Below, one piece after another: positions 31,658 through 33,216 of a stretch of DNA of 33,216 bases; within the stretch, counting starts at the first letter, position 1, and each line of letters starts with the position of its first letter. Source of the DNA: Alphaproteobacteria bacterium (GTDB lineage Bacteria; Pseudomonadota; Alphaproteobacteria; Micropepsales; Micropepsaceae); assembly GCA_016792565.1 (NCBI GenBank), contig JAEUMK010000086.1, forward strand, positions 1-33,216, read 5' to 3'. The notes beneath the pieces were generated by a model. That model was given only the letters and a program-made list of their open reading frames with translations, made no database searches and was not told the origin of the DNA. The position numbers and the translations under genes were made by a program.

Positions 31658-32302
31658 ATGGCGGCGAGGGCGAAGCATCGCGACCGGATCGTGCGCACCG
31701 CCGCGCGGCTGTTCCGCCGCGACGGCTATGCCGCGACCGGCACCAACGACATCGTCGCCGCCAGCGGGGCGCCCAAGGGCTCGCTCTATCACTACTTCCC
31801 TGACGGCAAGGCGCAGATCGCGGCCGAGGCGGTCGGCTATGCCGCCGGGAAGGTGACGCGGACGCTGGCCGACCTGGCGGCGCGGCCCGGCCACCCGGCC
31901 GACGCGGTGCGGGCCTATGGCGCGCTGCTGGCCGGCTGGCTGGCCCAGTCCGGCTTCCGCGACGGCTGTCCGATCACCACGACGCTGCTGGAACTCGCCC
32001 CCGCCGAGGCCGCCGTCACGGCGGCCGGGCAGGCGGCTTTCGACGGCTGGACGGCGATCTTCGCCGCCGCGCTGGCCGCCGCGGGCGTGCGTCCCGCCCA
32101 GGCGCGCACGCTGGCCCTCACCGCCATCGCCGCCTTCGAGGGCGCGCTGATCCTCGCCCGCGTCGCCCGCAGCCCCCAGCCGGTCGAGGAGGTCACGGCC
32201 GAGATCGCCCGGCTGTTCGAGCTGACCGCCGCGCCGCAATTCGAGCTGTTTGCGGCGGAAGAGGCGGCGGACAAGGGCAAATTGCAACCCAGGGGCGGTT
32301 GA
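31658..32302 (+). CDS. TetR/AcrR-family regulator (LmrA/YxaF type)
   Basis: A 214-residue repressor. The N-terminal helix-turn-helix is RIVRTAARLFRRDGYAATGTNDIVAASGAPKGSLYHYFPDG, closely matching the TetR consensus. The ligand domain has RDGCPITTTLLELAPA, in the position of the GCPVAAVALE stretch of LmrA/YxaF-like members. AAGGAGG precedes ATG 31658. The palindrome TAGACCAGTCTA next to its -10 indicates autorepression, and the divergent PaaI thioesterase is the likely second target. The inducer is unknown. Confidence 0.93.
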   Translation: MAARAKHRDRIVRTAARLFRRDGYAATGTNDIVAASGAPKGSLYHYFPDGKAQIAAEAVGYAAGKVTRTLADLAARPGHPADAVRAYGALLAGWLAQSGFRDGCPITTTLLELAPAEAAVTAAGQAAFDGWTAIFAAALAAAGVRPAQARTLALTAIAAFEGALILARVARSPQPVEEVTAEIARLFELTAAPQFELFAAEEAADKGKLQPRGG

Positions 32303-32357
32303 TCGAGGAGAGCAATCAAGGATTGCATACCCTCGTGTACGGCAAACGGGGCGTGCA

Positions 32358-33101
32358 ATGGCGAGCGGTCAGGACGATCCGGGTACGCGGCTCACCGGCC
32401 CTGACGCGCAGGCGCGGCTGGTCGAGCAGATTCTCGCCTCAGCGGCTGAACGGCGGACCGCCGTCATGCAGTATGTCGTTCCCGCGCTCGTCGGGGCCGT
32501 CACCGCCGTGCTGACGGCATTCGCGACGTTCGGCGGTTCCTGGTTTTCCTATGACAACAGGAACCGGGAACTCGACATCAAGCTGTTCGAACTGGCCTGG
32601 GGCATCTACGGCTCGGTAAGCGACAACGCGCGCGTGGAGGAGTGGGCGGCGGGCGTACTCGGCCGATATTCCGGCGTCCCTTTTCCGCCGCGCCGCGAAG
32701 GGCAGAGCGAGAGCAAGGCGCAGACCTCGGAGGTGGCGCGGATGGCCGCGCTGACCGATGTGACGCTGTTTCCCTGCGCCGCGAACGCCGACGGCTTCGC
32801 CCGCGGCACAGGTGCGGCTCTGCGCGCGGACCTGTTGGGCACAAGGCGGTGGGGAGACGTCGCCATATCGGGCGCCGTGATCGGCGAAGCCGCCGGGCTG
32901 TCCCTGGGCGAGGTCCTTGTCGTGTTCGACGCGGGCCATCCCGAGAGGAACGACGTGCCCCGATTGCTCGACGATCTAAGGGCCGCCCCCGCACTCGCCG
33001 GCGCAGCAATAGTCCGGCAGGCTGCCAACACCGGCGATCTGACGCCCTGGCGGCTCTCGGTGGTCGTCTGCGTGCCGGCCAGACCGGCAGGCGGGCCCTA
33101 G
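32358..33101 (+). CDS. hypothetical single-pass membrane protein
   Basis: A 247-residue protein I do not recognise. After about 35 polar residues a hydrophobic helix ([20 protein letters not shown], about 36-55) is followed by [22 protein letters not shown], a membrane-plus-helix pattern seen in various bacterial hypotheticals. The remaining 170 residues look globular, with [24 protein letters not shown] and a beta-rich end. The ATG at 32358 is chosen (GGGGCG upstream); a longer frame reaches back into tetR but is unlikely. It lies 55 nt after tetR and overlaps the pstB stop by 4 bp on the opposite strand. Confidence 0.72.
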   Translation: MASGQDDPGTRLTGPDAQARLVEQILASAAERRTAVMQYVVPALVGAVTAVLTAFATFGGSWFSYDNRNRELDIKLFELAWGIYGSVSDNARVEEWAAGVLGRYSGVPFPPRREGQSESKAQTSEVARMAALTDVTLFPCAANADGFARGTGAALRADLLGTRRWGDVAISGAVIGEAAGLSLGEVLVVFDAGHPERNDVPRLLDDLRAAPALAGAAIVRQAANTGDLTPWRLSVVVCVPARPAGGP

Positions 33102-33216
33102 CCGAAGCGGCCGGTCACGTAGTCTTCGGTGCGCTTCAGCTTGGGGTTGGTGAAGATCGTGTCGGTCTCGCCGTACTCGATGATGCGGCCCAGATACATG
33201 AAGGCGGTGTTGTCGG
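33098..33216 (-). CDS. pstB: phosphate ABC transporter ATPase PstB, 3' end only
   Basis: Only the last 39 codons are in the window; the gene continues beyond base 33216. Translated from the minus strand they read [20 protein letters not shown], then [18 protein letters not shown] and TAG. This is the conserved C-terminus of PstB, the ATPase of the high-affinity phosphate transporter PstSCAB. The other pst genes, and probably phoU/phoB, should lie outside. Together with the Pho box and porin at 29303-31032 it marks a phosphate-uptake region. Confidence 0.92.
   Translation of the reverse strand, partial: DNTAFMYLGRIIEYGETDTIFTNPKLKRTEDYVTGRFG

Noticed and set aside
1-33216. CRISPR array, insertion sequence, toxin-antitoxin or phage-defence system
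   Set aside because: No spaced direct repeats of CRISPR type, no transposase, and no recognisable defence domains were found on either strand.

Overview
The window is a GC-rich stretch of bacterial chromosome, most likely from an alphaproteobacterium. The order cannot be fixed from the sequence. Supporting signs are an Atm1-type glutathione ABC exporter close to the Novosphingobium protein, a class II DAHP synthase, a GluRS of the short HVGN/KLSKR type, a GnnA/GnnB-like sugar-nucleotide pair, a PaaI thioesterase diverging from an LmrA-type TetR regulator, REP-like CCTCATCCTGAG repeats, and a tRNA-Val with encoded CCA. Gene density is high. Genes lie in short operons with many 4-nt ATGA/GTGA overlaps, and no insertion sequence, prophage or CRISPR array is visible.

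Layout. 1-1755: end of an unknown gene, tRNA-Val(CAC), and a DUF3833 lipoprotein followed by phosphoglycolate phosphatase. 1854-5913: rpiA and a glutathione-reductase-like flavoprotein on the plus strand, then a membrane-anchored DsbA-like protein and a cytochrome P450 on the minus strand. 6044-6575: REP-like repeat, near-consensus promoter and a small orphan gene. 6637-9580: class II DAHP synthase, DUF1003 protein and an MDR reductase. 9743-17955: a long plus-strand run, gnnA-gnnB-nadE-gltX (each joined by a 4-nt overlap), then cysS-cimA. 18040-22004: rarD, a LOG-family protein, a cytochrome c' and an Atm1-type ABC exporter. 22191-22907: a second orphan gene with the same promoter and repeat arrangement as the first, inverted. 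22926-28862: an alpha/beta hydrolase and a padR-adaptor-RND efflux operon. 29303-33216: a phosphate-starvation area with a triple Pho box, a structured leader and an OprP/OprO-type porin; then a PaaI thioesterase and TetR gene around a shared operator, an unknown membrane protein, and the 3' end of pstB.

How the genes work together. The right end looks like part of a Pho regulon: outer-membrane phosphate porin plus the PstB ATPase of the inner-membrane phosphate transporter. The gnnA-gnnB-nadE-gltX run may couple a lipid A or surface amino-sugar branch to NAD supply and tRNA charging. The padR-adaptor-RND operon is a self-contained inducible efflux unit without its outer-membrane channel. The points most worth a second look are the two matching REP/promoter/orphan-gene units about 16 kb apart, the three-repeat Pho box followed by a leader that can mask the porin ribosome binding site, the DG/NN substitutions in the RND proton relay, and a Tyr in place of an NADPH-binding Arg in the glutathione reductase.
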